Shown: one piece after another, positions 9,401 through 17,470 of the stretch
Layout: each line of letters starts with the position of its first letter
How positions within the stretch are numbered: position 1 is the stretch's first letter
Assembly: GCF_900167975.1 (NCBI RefSeq)
Contig: NZ_FUZU01000001.1
Coordinates: 1,460,580-1,524,579, forward strand
Origin: Ohtaekwangia koreensis
GTDB taxonomy: Bacteria > Bacteroidota > Bacteroidia > Cytophagales > Cyclobacteriaceae
Direction of reading: 5' to 3'
DNA: 64,000 nucleotides
Program-made: the position numbers and the translations under genes
Notes under the pieces: generated by a model
Told to the model about the DNA's origin: nothing
The model's database searches: none
The model's input: the letters and a program-made list of their open reading frames with translations, nothing else

Positions 9401-10007
9401 AAAGTTCAACACCGTTGGTGCCATCCTGACCTGCAAAGAAAAGTGTGCCGTTTACATTGGCAAAATTAGGAGAGCCTGTGGTGATGATGTTGTTCTTCAC
9501 CAGAATTGTGCCGGCAGCAGTGCCATCACTTTTCCAGAGATCAAGAAAATTAGAGCCGTCAGTAATCGTAAAGAATAGTATATTATTCACAGCAATCATA
9601 TTCGATATAGCCGATGAACCGGAGCCTGCCTGTATATCTTTTACAAGTACGGTTCCGGCTTCTGTTCCATCACTTTTCCAAAGTTCTGATCCGGATGTTC
9701 CATTATTGGCTAGAAAGAAAAGCGTTCCATTAACATCCACGAAGTTGCTTGGGCTTGAAGAGTTACTACCGGTATATATATCTTTTACGAGTATAGTTCC
9801 AGCAGGAGTTCCATCACTTTTCCAAAGTTCCTGACCGGCTCCAGAGCGACCACTGAAGAATAATACCCCGTTTATTGATGTAGTATAGTAGGCATCTATA
9901 CCTGAATTATTCGGGTCGGAGGTTTGGTTTATGTCTTTTAATATACTTAGCTGAGCATTGGAAAAATAACCGGCAAGCATCAGCAGAAGGGGGAGGATTC
10001 TTTTCAT
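6420..10007 (-). CDS. Secreted ELWxxDGT-repeat protein with Big/MBG-like domains and T9SS sorting domain
   Basis: A 1195-residue exported protein of unknown function. A signal peptide is present (MKRILPLLLMLAGYFSNAQ). Seventeen copies of the motif ELWKSDGTxAGTxLVKDI, about 50 residues apart, fill residues 45 to 840 and probably form beta-propeller blades. Then come two MBG/Big-like domains (QTITF...PFTLGATSDAGLPIEY and a second copy), an Ig-like stretch, and the final 75 residues with VYPNP...GVYTISV...YLKFVKH, a type A T9SS sorting domain. The product should cross the outer membrane by the type IX system and be released or anchored at the surface. The repeats also show in the DNA as recurrent ccatcacttttccaaag blocks. 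It is divergent from susC 1. Confidence 0.88.
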   Translation of the reverse strand: MKRILPLLLMLAGYFSNAQLSILKDINQTSDPNNSGIDAYYTTSINGVLFFSGRSGAGQELWKSDGTPAGTILVKDIYTGSNSSSPSNFVDVNGTLFFLANNGTSGSELWKSDGTEAGTVLVKDIQAGSGSSAISNMIAVNNILFFTITDGSNFLDLWKSDGTAAGTILVKNNIITTGSPNFANVNGTLFFAGQDGTNGVELWKSDGTAAGTVLIEDIYTGTNSSAPDNFYAIGNILYFIANNGSLGYELWKSDGTAAGTDLVEDIFNGVSGSSPDNLINYNGSLFFTAFNGINNALWQSDGTEAGTTIVKSPFDENSTIDNVTVAGNTLYFTIDAYDLWKSDGTPAGTTAFKNIGGYAADFTNMNGELYFVAQKELAAGSSFQIWRSNGTEAGTVLVTDLPKGTAPGTRPPNSLVAISNTLYFVADDGTNGNELWKTDGTPSGNIRLTNLPATSASSAPDYFTEFNGNLYFTATSGDYGRELWTSNGTSAGTVLLKDIAAGAENSSNPAHLKKIGDKIYFVAKTGTDNKLWVTDGTLAGTVEIGGNVSDGSEITSAGSLLFFPNYYINSTVELWKSNGTTAGTSLVDNIGGSISANPNSLVNFQDKLYFIANDAGTSGLWTSDGTAAGTESIKTFTFLKGLKNENGALYFFADDGTSGLELWKSDGALGGAGTVLVKDINAGGAGGFVSTDIFQFETVDGIGYFVANDGAHGKELWKTDGTAAGTTLVLDIYTGASSSNISQLTSANGLLYFTADDGIHGVELWKSDGTEAGTQLVSDIYTGTSSAYPYNLLELNGYLYFSSFDGTIRTLWKSNGKECGTIKVTNNTTVNAGGVNEKIIAIDDNIYITGYAAGPGNEIFIHNVATDLSLPAGCRSPQTITFTLGTKTYEDVPFTLGATSDAGLPIEYVSSDPSIASISGDIVTILKAGTVKITASQEGDVNYEPAAPVEVSLVINKATQTITFPAITNKTMGDAPFTLTGSSTSGLALSYNTTTPTKVTIAGDLVTLKEAGTVRIVANQAGNENYSPSTAVEQNFCINPAKPVITLSQVIGSTGTLTSSSPTGNQWFLNGTKLTDEKNVTLTVTEGGIYSVQVTIDGCTSVISDNVPVVITDIETQLGQSVSVYPNPVYDKMTISLPGAGKKEVSIVGIHGKQGQRFITDQSSLELSAENYSSGVYTISVKTTGGTSYLKFVKH

Positions 10008-10053
10008 GAAGCTATTTTTCTTCTAAGATAACACTATATTTTAATGTAGGTCG

Positions 10054-10107
10054 TCCCAAAATAACTTTCCGGAATCGATTCCAGGATTCTCTCCCAAAAT
10101 AATTTTC
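10054..10107. repeat. Direct repeat with central palindrome in the divergent promoter region
   Basis: TCCCAAAATAACTTTC (10054-10069) recurs as TCCCAAAATAATTTTC (10092-10107), 15 of 16 identical and 38 bases apart. Between them is the perfect palindrome GGAATCGATTCC (10071-10082). The set lies between the ELWxxDGT gene and susC 1 and could be regulator binding sites or a duplicated promoter element for the minus-strand gene. Confidence 0.5.
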
Positions 10108-10207
10108 AAATTTTTCAAGTTTTCTACACAAACGATTTAACCCGCAAAACGGATGATTATTCTGGTATTTAAGAATTATTCAATACCTCGTTTGGTGGTA
10201 TTGTGAT

Positions 10208-10238
10208 TTTGCGGTCTTAAATATTGCCAGTAGTTTGG
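10208..10238 (+). promoter_or_regulatory. Bacteroidota-type promoter for susC 1
   Basis: TTTG at 10208-10211, then 19 bases, then TAGTTTGG at 10231-10238, one mismatch from TAnnTTTG. The predicted start is about 15 bases before the ATG at 10261. Confidence 0.5.
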
Positions 10239-10260
10239 TTATACCTAAACTTTAAAACTT

Positions 10261-13200
10261 ATGAAGAAACAACTACTAGTAATGCTAGGAGTTGTGTTCG
10301 CATTTCTATCCTATGAAGTGCGAGCACAAAACCGAACAATCACAGGCAAGCTTACATCCGCTGAAGACGGCTCAGGCTTACCAGGCGTAAACGTATTAGT
10401 GAAAGGTACCACCAGCGGTACCGTTACAGATGCTGAAGGTCTGTATTCTTTATCAGTGCCTGCGGAAGGAACTACACTTGTCTTTTCGTTCATCGGCCTC
10501 AAGACACAAGAAGTGGAAATCGGTGATCGCTCTACCGTTGATTTGCAAATGAGTCAGGATGCTCAGCAGTTAACGGAGATTATCGTAACAGCGCAAGGTA
10601 TACTCAAATCAAAAAACGAGTTGTCGTATGCAGCTCAAACCGTTAGCGGTGAGAGCATGAGTAACACGCGTGATGCAAACATTGTGAACTCGCTCTCCGG
10701 AAAAGTAGCGGGTGTTCAGATTCAAAAGAACAACAGTATGGGTGGCTCAACGGCCATCATCATTCGGGGCTGGAAATCTTTGAACGGATCCAATCAAGCT
10801 TTATTTGTTGTTGATGGCGTGCCTATTGATAACTCCACCAACAACGCGTCTCGTACCAGCAGAGGAACTGCCGGATATGATTTTGGTAACGCTGCAGCGG
10901 ATATAAATCCAGACGACATTGAATCTACAACAGTATTGAAAGGACCAGCAGCCACTGCGTTGTATGGTTCACGTGCTTCAAATGGTGTAGTATATATTAC
11001 AACCAAGAAAGGCCGCAAAAGAGGAATCGGGTTTAGCCTGAATACAGGTGTAACCTTTGGCTTCGCAGACAAGAGCACACTTCCCGATTATCAAAAAGAA
11101 TATGGTGGCGGGTACGGTAAATACTATGGTCCAACAAAGAATGGTTATTTTGACGAAGCTGATGTAGACGGTGATGGCGAGGCTGATTATATAGTACCCA
11201 CCTATGAAGATGCTTCCGTAGGTGCGCCATTCGATCCGAATTTATTAGTATACCAGTGGAATGCATTTGGTGATCCTACATCTCCAAAATATCGGCAGGC
11301 TACTCCTTGGGTAGCCGCTGAAAATGATCCCAATGAATATTATGAAACAGCAGTAACCTATAGCAATAGCTTTACGATTGATGGTGGTGGTGAAAAAGGA
11401 TTTTTTAAACTTGGTTATACCAGAAACGAAGAGAGCGGTATTTTACCCAACAGCAAACTTCAAAAGGATTATCTGAATTTCAGCGCCTCTTATGAGATCG
11501 TAAAAAAACTGACAGCAACAGCCGCTATTAACTTCTCAGATGTAGGAGGGCGTGGCCGGTATGCTATAGGGTATGGCGGTAATAACAATATTTCCAGCTT
11601 CCGTCAATGGTGGCAAATGAATGTTGATGTTAAAGAACTTGAGAGTGCATACTTCAGAAGAAGGGAGAATATGACCTGGAACTGGTCTTCAGGTTTACCT
11701 GCAAGTACAGGATTAATATACTGGGACAACCCATACTTTGCTGCATATGAAAACTATACTACCGATGACCGATCGCGTTACCTGGGATATGTAAAGCTCG
11801 ACTATAAAATAACCGACTGGCTGAATGCCATGGGAAGAATTTCCCTTGACTCCTACGATCAGATACAGGAAGAGCGAACTGCAGTGGGAAGTATAAATTT
11901 CCCAGCCGGTGAGTATATAAGACGTAATCTTTCTTTCAGAGAGTATAATTATGATTTCTTATTGACAGCAGATAAAAATCTTAATGATGCTGTTTCCGTA
12001 AAAGGTGCATTGGGTATAAACATAAGAAGAACCAAGCAGGACGGTGTTTCATCGCAAACCAATGGCGGACTCGTAGTGCCTAAGATTTATGCGTTGTCAA
12101 ATTCCGTGAATCCCATCGAAGCTCCGAATGAGAAAGATTATTACCTCGACAAGCAGGTAAATGGTTTCTTTGCCGACGCTGAAGTTGGCTATAAAGAATT
12201 CTTGTTTTTGAATGGATCGTTCAGAAGAGACGTTTCATCAACTCTGAAAAAAGGCAACAACGCCTATAACTACGGCCAAATCTCTACCAGTTTTGTTTTT
12301 ACGAAATTTATACCCGAAAATCCAACGCTTACATTTGGGAAGTTACGTCTTAACTATGCAGAGGTAGGAGCCGATGCGCCGTTTAACGCACTCGCTGATC
12401 AATATGATAAACCCACTGGTTTTGGTTCTATTCCGTTGTTCTCTGTACCCGGTACTAAAAACAATGCGGAGTTAAAACCAGAAAGGACCAAGAGTTATGA
12501 AGGTGGTATAGAATTAACATTTTTTGACGGACGTCTTGGATTTGATGCAACGTATTTCGATTCCAAATCTGTCGATCAGATTGTACCTGTATCAGTATCA
12601 ACAGCAACAGGCTATAATTCTAAATATGTTAACGCAGGTACCCTTCAAAATAAAGGTATCGAATTAACGCTGACGGGAACGCCTATAAAAACACAATCTT
12701 TCAAATGGGACATCAGTGTTAACTGGACGCGTATCCGCAATAAGGTTACAGAGCTATATGCTGATGTAAAGAACTTTACATTGCCTAACGGAGACTTCCA
12801 GGCAAGTGGTTCATCGAATGCACCATTGGGAGGAAGCTATGGTACACTCTACGGAACAGACTATATATATACCAATGGACAGCCTACGATTGATGCAGCA
12901 ACAGGACGTTATCAACGGACTTCAACGGCCACAAATCCCATTGGTAATATCAACCCTGATTGGACAGGAGGTTTTCAAAATACATTTACCTATAAAGATG
13001 TATCCCTTAGTTTCCTGATTGATGCAAAGCATGGTGGCGATGTTCTTTCTATCGATATGTATTACGGACTGGCTACTGGTTTATATAAGGAAACTGCTGG
13101 CTTAAACGAATTGGGAAAACTCGTAAGAAGTCCTGTACTGGAAGATGGCGGTATACTTTTACCGGGTGTAAACCCCGATGGAAGTCCGAACAAGACGCGC

Positions 13201-13515
13201 TTGAACATGCTGGATTATCCTATGAATGGAACACAGACCACCGGACCCACTCATAAATATGTTTACGATGCAAGCTATGTGAAGTTAAGAGAAGTACTTC
13301 TTACCTATAACCTGCCTTCATCGCTTATTGCAAAATTAAGTCCACTGCGGAGTGTCTCAATATCTGCCGTAGGAAGAAACCTGTGGATCATTCATAAGAA
13401 CCTTCCTTATGCCGATCCGGAAGACAACCTGGGTGCGGGCAATATTCAGGGTGTACAGGTAGGTAGTTTGCCAAACACCAGAACGATAGGTTTCAATGTA
13501 AAAGCGACATTCTAA
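10261..13515 (+). CDS. SusC/RagA-family TonB-linked outer-membrane transporter (pair 1)
   Basis: A 1084-residue outer-membrane importer that works with a SusD lipoprotein lid to take up glycans, peptides or other large nutrients, driven by TonB-ExbBD. A signal peptide ends at VRAQ (near residue 23). A carboxypeptidase-regulatory-like beta-sandwich (about 26-105, ITGKLTSAEDGSGLPGVNVLVKGT) is followed by a TonB box (LTEIIVTAQG), the plug domain (VDGVPIDNS, DIESTTVLKGPAATALYGSRA) and the 22-strand barrel, ending in a C-terminal aromatic residue (KATF). The substrate cannot be read from sequence. The susD partner follows after 10 bases. The neighbouring oxidoreductase set, convergent downstream, makes a carbohydrate substrate plausible but not proven. 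Confidence 0.95.
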   Translation: MKKQLLVMLGVVFAFLSYEVRAQNRTITGKLTSAEDGSGLPGVNVLVKGTTSGTVTDAEGLYSLSVPAEGTTLVFSFIGLKTQEVEIGDRSTVDLQMSQDAQQLTEIIVTAQGILKSKNELSYAAQTVSGESMSNTRDANIVNSLSGKVAGVQIQKNNSMGGSTAIIIRGWKSLNGSNQALFVVDGVPIDNSTNNASRTSRGTAGYDFGNAAADINPDDIESTTVLKGPAATALYGSRASNGVVYITTKKGRKRGIGFSLNTGVTFGFADKSTLPDYQKEYGGGYGKYYGPTKNGYFDEADVDGDGEADYIVPTYEDASVGAPFDPNLLVYQWNAFGDPTSPKYRQATPWVAAENDPNEYYETAVTYSNSFTIDGGGEKGFFKLGYTRNEESGILPNSKLQKDYLNFSASYEIVKKLTATAAINFSDVGGRGRYAIGYGGNNNISSFRQWWQMNVDVKELESAYFRRRENMTWNWSSGLPASTGLIYWDNPYFAAYENYTTDDRSRYLGYVKLDYKITDWLNAMGRISLDSYDQIQEERTAVGSINFPAGEYIRRNLSFREYNYDFLLTADKNLNDAVSVKGALGINIRRTKQDGVSSQTNGGLVVPKIYALSNSVNPIEAPNEKDYYLDKQVNGFFADAEVGYKEFLFLNGSFRRDVSSTLKKGNNAYNYGQISTSFVFTKFIPENPTLTFGKLRLNYAEVGADAPFNALADQYDKPTGFGSIPLFSVPGTKNNAELKPERTKSYEGGIELTFFDGRLGFDATYFDSKSVDQIVPVSVSTATGYNSKYVNAGTLQNKGIELTLTGTPIKTQSFKWDISVNWTRIRNKVTELYADVKNFTLPNGDFQASGSSNAPLGGSYGTLYGTDYIYTNGQPTIDAATGRYQRTSTATNPIGNINPDWTGGFQNTFTYKDVSLSFLIDAKHGGDVLSIDMYYGLATGLYKETAGLNELGKLVRSPVLEDGGILLPGVNPDGSPNKTRLNMLDYPMNGTQTTGPTHKYVYDASYVKLREVLLTYNLPSSLIAKLSPLRSVSISAVGRNLWIIHKNLPYADPEDNLGAGNIQGVQVGSLPNTRTIGFNVKATF

Positions 13516-13525
13516 AAGTATTTGT

Positions 13526-14980
13526 ATGAAGATAGTAATCCGATCACTATATATAGTAATGTTATTCCTGGCTACATCTTGCCTGGATGATATTACCTCT
13601 TTGAACAATAATCCGAAAGCATACCAATCAGGAACAGTTCCCGGAGAAATGTTCTTCAGCAACGCCAGCAGAAATCTGGTGGATGCCATCACATATGGTA
13701 TGACTTTCAAAATACTGGCGCAGCAATTTGCTGAAACAACATATTTCGATGCCAGCAGCTATAACCTGGTGAATGTTGGTAGTGCTTTCTGGGTATCACT
13801 ATACCGGGATGTATTGCTTGATTTGAAAGAAGCAAAGACTGTAATAACAGAAAATCCAGGCCTATATCCGGACATAACGAAAAATAAACTTGCCATTATT
13901 GAACTGGTGGAGATATATACATATTCTCTGCTCGTGAATACGTATGGAAATATACCATACTCCGGTGCTGTAGATACGAGTTTAAAATCAGAAGCTTTGG
14001 ATTCTGATAACCTTACGCCTGAGTATGATGATGCCGCTGCTATTTATAACGACTTATTCGTTCGTCTTGATAATGCATTGGCCTCTTTGAATGATTCAGA
14101 AGAAAGTTTTGCGGATGGCTCAGATTTGATTTATGATGGAGACATTGAAAAATGGACCAAATTTGGTAACACACTTAAATTGCGTATGGCCGTTACATTG
14201 GCGGATATAAATCCTACGAAGGCAAAAGCAGAAGCAGAAGCTGCTGCTGCAAATGTGTTTGAGTCGAATTCCGACAATGCAGTCTTGGTATATCTTGGTA
14301 CAACACCCAATACAAATCCGATATGGGTTAACCTGATTCAGAGCGAACGTGAAGACTTCGTAGCTTCCAATACTATGATGGACCTGATGCAAAGTTCTGC
14401 GATAGATGATCCACGCATTCCTTTATACTATACTAAAGATAATGCGGGTGGTTATTCCGGTGGTATTTACGGAAGAAGTAACTCTTACGTAACCTATTCA
14501 AAAGCAGGAACGACCATGACTGCAGAAACTTTTCCAGGTGTACTGTTGGATTATTCTGAAACAGAGTTCTATCTGGCAGAAGCAGCAGAGCGTGGCTTTA
14601 ACGTAGGTGGGACTGCTGAAGAACATTATGAGGCAGGTATACGTGCCTCCATTGCATATTGGGGTGGTACCGAAGTTAGTGCTACTGCTTTTTTAGCAGA
14701 CCCGAATATAGCTTTTGCGACAGCATCAGGAACCAATCTTGAGAAGATAGCACGTCAGAAATATATAGCACTTTTCAATCGCGGTCTGGAAGCGTGGACA
14801 GAATATAGAAGACTGGATTTTCCTGCGTTCAACGTACCTCCGGTAACCAATGGCGATTTTCCTATTCGCTATACGTATCCGAACTCCGAGCAAACGGCAA
14901 ATGGTGATAATTATACTTCTGCAGCTACTGCCATCGGTGGTGATGTTGTAACGAACAGAGTTTTCTGGGATACAAAGTAA
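13526..14980 (+). CDS. SusD/RagB-family nutrient-binding lipoprotein (pair 1)
   Basis: A 484-residue surface lipoprotein that forms the lid of the SusC transporter. The signal peptide ends in FLATSC with the lipid-anchored cysteine near residue 19. The body has the helical TPR-type fold typical of the SusD-like group (SusD-like 2 type, judged from the early LNNNPKAY and the late EFYLAEAAERGF and RQKYIALFNRGLEAWTEYRRLDFP blocks). It follows susC 1 in an obvious operon. A terminator lies 150 bases downstream. Confidence 0.93.
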   Translation: MKIVIRSLYIVMLFLATSCLDDITSLNNNPKAYQSGTVPGEMFFSNASRNLVDAITYGMTFKILAQQFAETTYFDASSYNLVNVGSAFWVSLYRDVLLDLKEAKTVITENPGLYPDITKNKLAIIELVEIYTYSLLVNTYGNIPYSGAVDTSLKSEALDSDNLTPEYDDAAAIYNDLFVRLDNALASLNDSEESFADGSDLIYDGDIEKWTKFGNTLKLRMAVTLADINPTKAKAEAEAAAANVFESNSDNAVLVYLGTTPNTNPIWVNLIQSEREDFVASNTMMDLMQSSAIDDPRIPLYYTKDNAGGYSGGIYGRSNSYVTYSKAGTTMTAETFPGVLLDYSETEFYLAEAAERGFNVGGTAEEHYEAGIRASIAYWGGTEVSATAFLADPNIAFATASGTNLEKIARQKYIALFNRGLEAWTEYRRLDFPAFNVPPVTNGDFPIRYTYPNSEQTANGDNYTSAATAIGGDVVTNRVFWDTK

Positions 14981-15130
14981 ATTGATAGATATAGTATAAA
15001 TGAAAAAAAAAGCTGTGAATATGCCTTGAACGCAGAGAATGTAAATGAAGCTGTAAAGAGACAAGCTGCATCGGCAACCCTTCATATGAGCGATGCTGTT
15101 TGGTGGGACGAATGAGAAGTTTGAATGTGT

Positions 15131-15164
15131 AAAAAAACCGACCTTAAAAGGGTCGGTTTTTTTT
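15131..15164. terminator. Bidirectional Rho-independent terminator
   Basis: Arms CCGACC (15138-15143) and GGTCGG (15151-15156) are flanked by an A7 tract on the left and a T8 tract on the right, which extend the stem and work in both directions. It separates susD 1 from the convergent Gfo/Idh/MocA gene. The 150 bases between susD 1 and the hairpin show no gene. Confidence 0.9.
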
Positions 15165-15188
15165 GCATATATACAGGTTCATATAGGT

Positions 15189-16643
15189 TTACCAGCCCTT
15201 TCTATACTCTCTTTTCACAAACTGATTAGCATCTTCGAAGTTGGTAATTTTCATATTCGCACCGTCCCATAACAACTTGATGTTGCGGCCAGGGTAATCA
15301 AATTGATTCGGATCGTCCTTCTTCGGGTAGCGAACATCATGGCTCCGTATAGCGAGGTTACCCATCAATACAGTTTCAGTCAGCGGGCCAGCAATCTCGA
15401 AGGGTGAACTTACTTCCATCTTTCCATACCCTGCCAGGCATGCTTCTACCCATTGTGCATAGTGACCATCTGCTCCACCGGGTACACGCTTTATAGTCTG
15501 TGGTATATTTACTTCCTTGTTTTTAGAAGTTGGTAATAACGATGGGTACATACCATAGGTGCCACACATCATTTTACCTTTCGTTCCTATAAATAGCGCA
15601 CCATTGCCGCCATCACCCATGCGTTCATTCGGGTCTAATTCCTCAGGTCTTTCAGGCTGAATGCCACCATCCATCCAATGCAATTTTACAGGAGGTTTGC
15701 CGTTTCTGCCAGGAAATGTTAATACTATATAAGAGGAGGGAGGACAGCTCTCCGGAAAATAACCGCGCTTGAATTCATCTACATATACACTTCCAACACT
15801 AGCCGTTACATCGGTAGGATATTGAAGACCGAGTACACGGAAAGGTGGTTCTATAATATGACAACCCATATCTCCAAGAGCACCTGTTCCATAGTCCCAC
15901 CAGCCACGCCAGTTAAAAGGTACAAGTTTATCAACATACTCTTTATAGGGAGCCGTGCCAAGCCAAAGATTCCAATCCAGTTCTTTAGGCACTTCCTTTT
16001 TCTGCGTAGACCACTCTATACCTTGCGGCCATACAGGACGATTCGTCCAGCAATAAACCGTATGTACATCTCCCAACAATCCTGCATTATACCATTCCAT
16101 GAGTTTGCGCACATCGTCACCAGACGCTCCCTGGTTTCCCATTTGCGTAACAACTTTATATTTCTTCGCAGCTTCTGTAAGCGTGCGAGCCTCATATATA
16201 TCATGCGTTAAAGGCTTCTGCACATATACATGCTTTCCCAACTGCATGGCAGCGAGTGCTTGTATAGCATGGTTATGATCGGGAGTAGATACCGATACGG
16301 CATCAATGTGTTTATGCTCTTTATCGAGCATGGCACGAAAATCTTTATAGTATTTTGCTTTCGGAAAAGCAGCAACAGATTTAGCAGCCCTGCGGTCGTC
16401 TACATCGCAGAGATAAGAGATCTGTGCTTTACCACTTTTCGCAAAATTAGCAATGTCGCTTTCGCCTTTACCTCCCGCTCCAATGCCTGCAACGTAGAGG
16501 GTATCGCTTGGCGCACGATAACCTTTACCACCCAATACAAAGCGTGGTAAAATGGTAAAGGCAGCTGCAGTCATCCCTGCGTTCTTAATAAAATTTCTCC
16601 GGGAGAGATCGGTGGTTGGAGGAGTTGATTTTTTTAGTGGCAT
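15189..16643 (-). CDS. Exported Gfo/Idh/MocA-family oxidoreductase
   Basis: A 484-residue NAD(P)-dependent oxidoreductase of the Gfo/Idh/MocA family. I place the start at the ATG at 16643, giving an N terminus MPLKKSTPPTTDLSRRNFIK with a twin-arginine signal (SRRNF) and a hydrophobic stretch; the frame extends 32 codons further upstream without a family match. The Rossmann motif is GIGAGGKG, followed by the typical DRRAAKSV, DAVSVSTPDHNH and KHVYVQKPLTHD (the catalytic lysine context). Family members act on sugars and inositols, many on 3-keto or glycosidic substrates. It is third in a leftward set with the Gluc-DH3 and GMC proteins. A Tat signal on a pyridine-nucleotide enzyme is common in this family and suggests a tightly bound cofactor in the periplasm. 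Confidence 0.9.
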   Translation of the reverse strand: MPLKKSTPPTTDLSRRNFIKNAGMTAAAFTILPRFVLGGKGYRAPSDTLYVAGIGAGGKGESDIANFAKSGKAQISYLCDVDDRRAAKSVAAFPKAKYYKDFRAMLDKEHKHIDAVSVSTPDHNHAIQALAAMQLGKHVYVQKPLTHDIYEARTLTEAAKKYKVVTQMGNQGASGDDVRKLMEWYNAGLLGDVHTVYCWTNRPVWPQGIEWSTQKKEVPKELDWNLWLGTAPYKEYVDKLVPFNWRGWWDYGTGALGDMGCHIIEPPFRVLGLQYPTDVTASVGSVYVDEFKRGYFPESCPPSSYIVLTFPGRNGKPPVKLHWMDGGIQPERPEELDPNERMGDGGNGALFIGTKGKMMCGTYGMYPSLLPTSKNKEVNIPQTIKRVPGGADGHYAQWVEACLAGYGKMEVSSPFEIAGPLTETVLMGNLAIRSHDVRYPKKDDPNQFDYPGRNIKLLWDGANMKITNFEDANQFVKREYRKGW

Positions 16644-16745
16644 CTCGGCTGTGGGTTTGGTTAATGATCTATATATAATAAAAAAGAAATTCCGGATTCC
16701 TGTATATTGATAGTATATATAGGCACTCCGGAATTTCAAGTATAT

Positions 16746-17402
16746 CTACGAATCAAATTTTACACTGATCTCCAGCGTGCGGTCGTCATATTTCAAGCCA
16801 TACTGATCCAGTACTTCCTGTGGAACGCCATCCCATTGGTTCGGTCTGTTTCCTACATAGCCTAAATCTTTAATTCCAATTTTACTGGTAAAAAATCCAG
16901 TGGCTGTTAAATCGCGCATCGTATTAAAAAATGCTACACCTTGTTTCAATTCAGGTTTTGCTTTTTCAGGATAGGCAATGTCATCGACTATTTCAATTTG
17001 CTGTTGTGATGAGCACGAAGCAAAGTCAGCATTGAATTGTTTCATGCTTTGAACATCAAGCCACTTTATACCACCGCGTATAGGGATCTGATATTCCGGT
17101 TTATCTTTTACGATAAACTCTATAAAATCAGGTACACCGGCATCGGAAGCACTTCCGGAAACAGCATCTTTCGGTATAATGATGTCCGCGAGAACAGTAA
17201 TGGTCTTCATCTCGTGGGCATCAAAGAAAGTTTCTCCTTTCAGTTTTTCTTCGCGCACAAGCTCTGCCTTTGTACGATCGATGGTAAAGGGTTTGGGAGC
17301 CTCTACGACTTCTTTTTTCTTTTCGGGATCACACGCCTGGAAAAGTATACCTGCGCCAGCCGTAGTGACTGCAAGTGTTTTTAAATATTTTCTTCTATCC
17401 AT
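16746..17402 (-). CDS. Gluconate 2-dehydrogenase subunit 3-family protein
   Basis: A 218-residue small subunit, paired in many bacteria with a GMC-type FAD dehydrogenase. The N terminus DRRKYLKTLAVTTAGAGILFQAC combines a Tat-like twin arginine with a cysteine that could be a lipidation site, so the protein is exported and possibly membrane-anchored. The central part has the family pattern ETFFDAHEMKTITVLADIIIPKD and later GVPDFIEFIV. It is needed for export or stability of the FAD subunit in characterised systems (family knowledge). It lies 68 bases downstream of the GMC gene and 102 bases before the Gfo/Idh/MocA start. Confidence 0.87.
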   Translation of the reverse strand: MDRRKYLKTLAVTTAGAGILFQACDPEKKKEVVEAPKPFTIDRTKAELVREEKLKGETFFDAHEMKTITVLADIIIPKDAVSGSASDAGVPDFIEFIVKDKPEYQIPIRGGIKWLDVQSMKQFNADFASCSSQQQIEIVDDIAYPEKAKPELKQGVAFFNTMRDLTATGFFTSKIGIKDLGYVGNRPNQWDGVPQEVLDQYGLKYDDRTLEISVKFDS

Positions 17403-17470
17403 GATGTTGATGTTTAGAGAAAGGCTCCTATAGTATAAGACAGATATCTTATCAGAAACCCTTAATTCAT

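Noticed and set aside
7219-9834. Several plus-strand frames across the ELWxxDGT gene (7219-7617, 7936-8196, 9445-9834 and others)
   Set aside because: They are repetitive antisense shadows of the ELWxxDGT repeats, rich in proline, serine and valine, with no independent support.
15000-15029. A nine-codon frame MKKKAVNMP after susD 1
   Set aside because: Too short, no repeats or motif, and it is in a region before a terminator with no other sign of coding.
16644-16739. Upstream extension of the Gfo/Idh/MocA gene by 32 codons
   Set aside because: The extra residues do not resemble a signal or family N terminus, while the ATG at 16643 gives a normal Tat signal.
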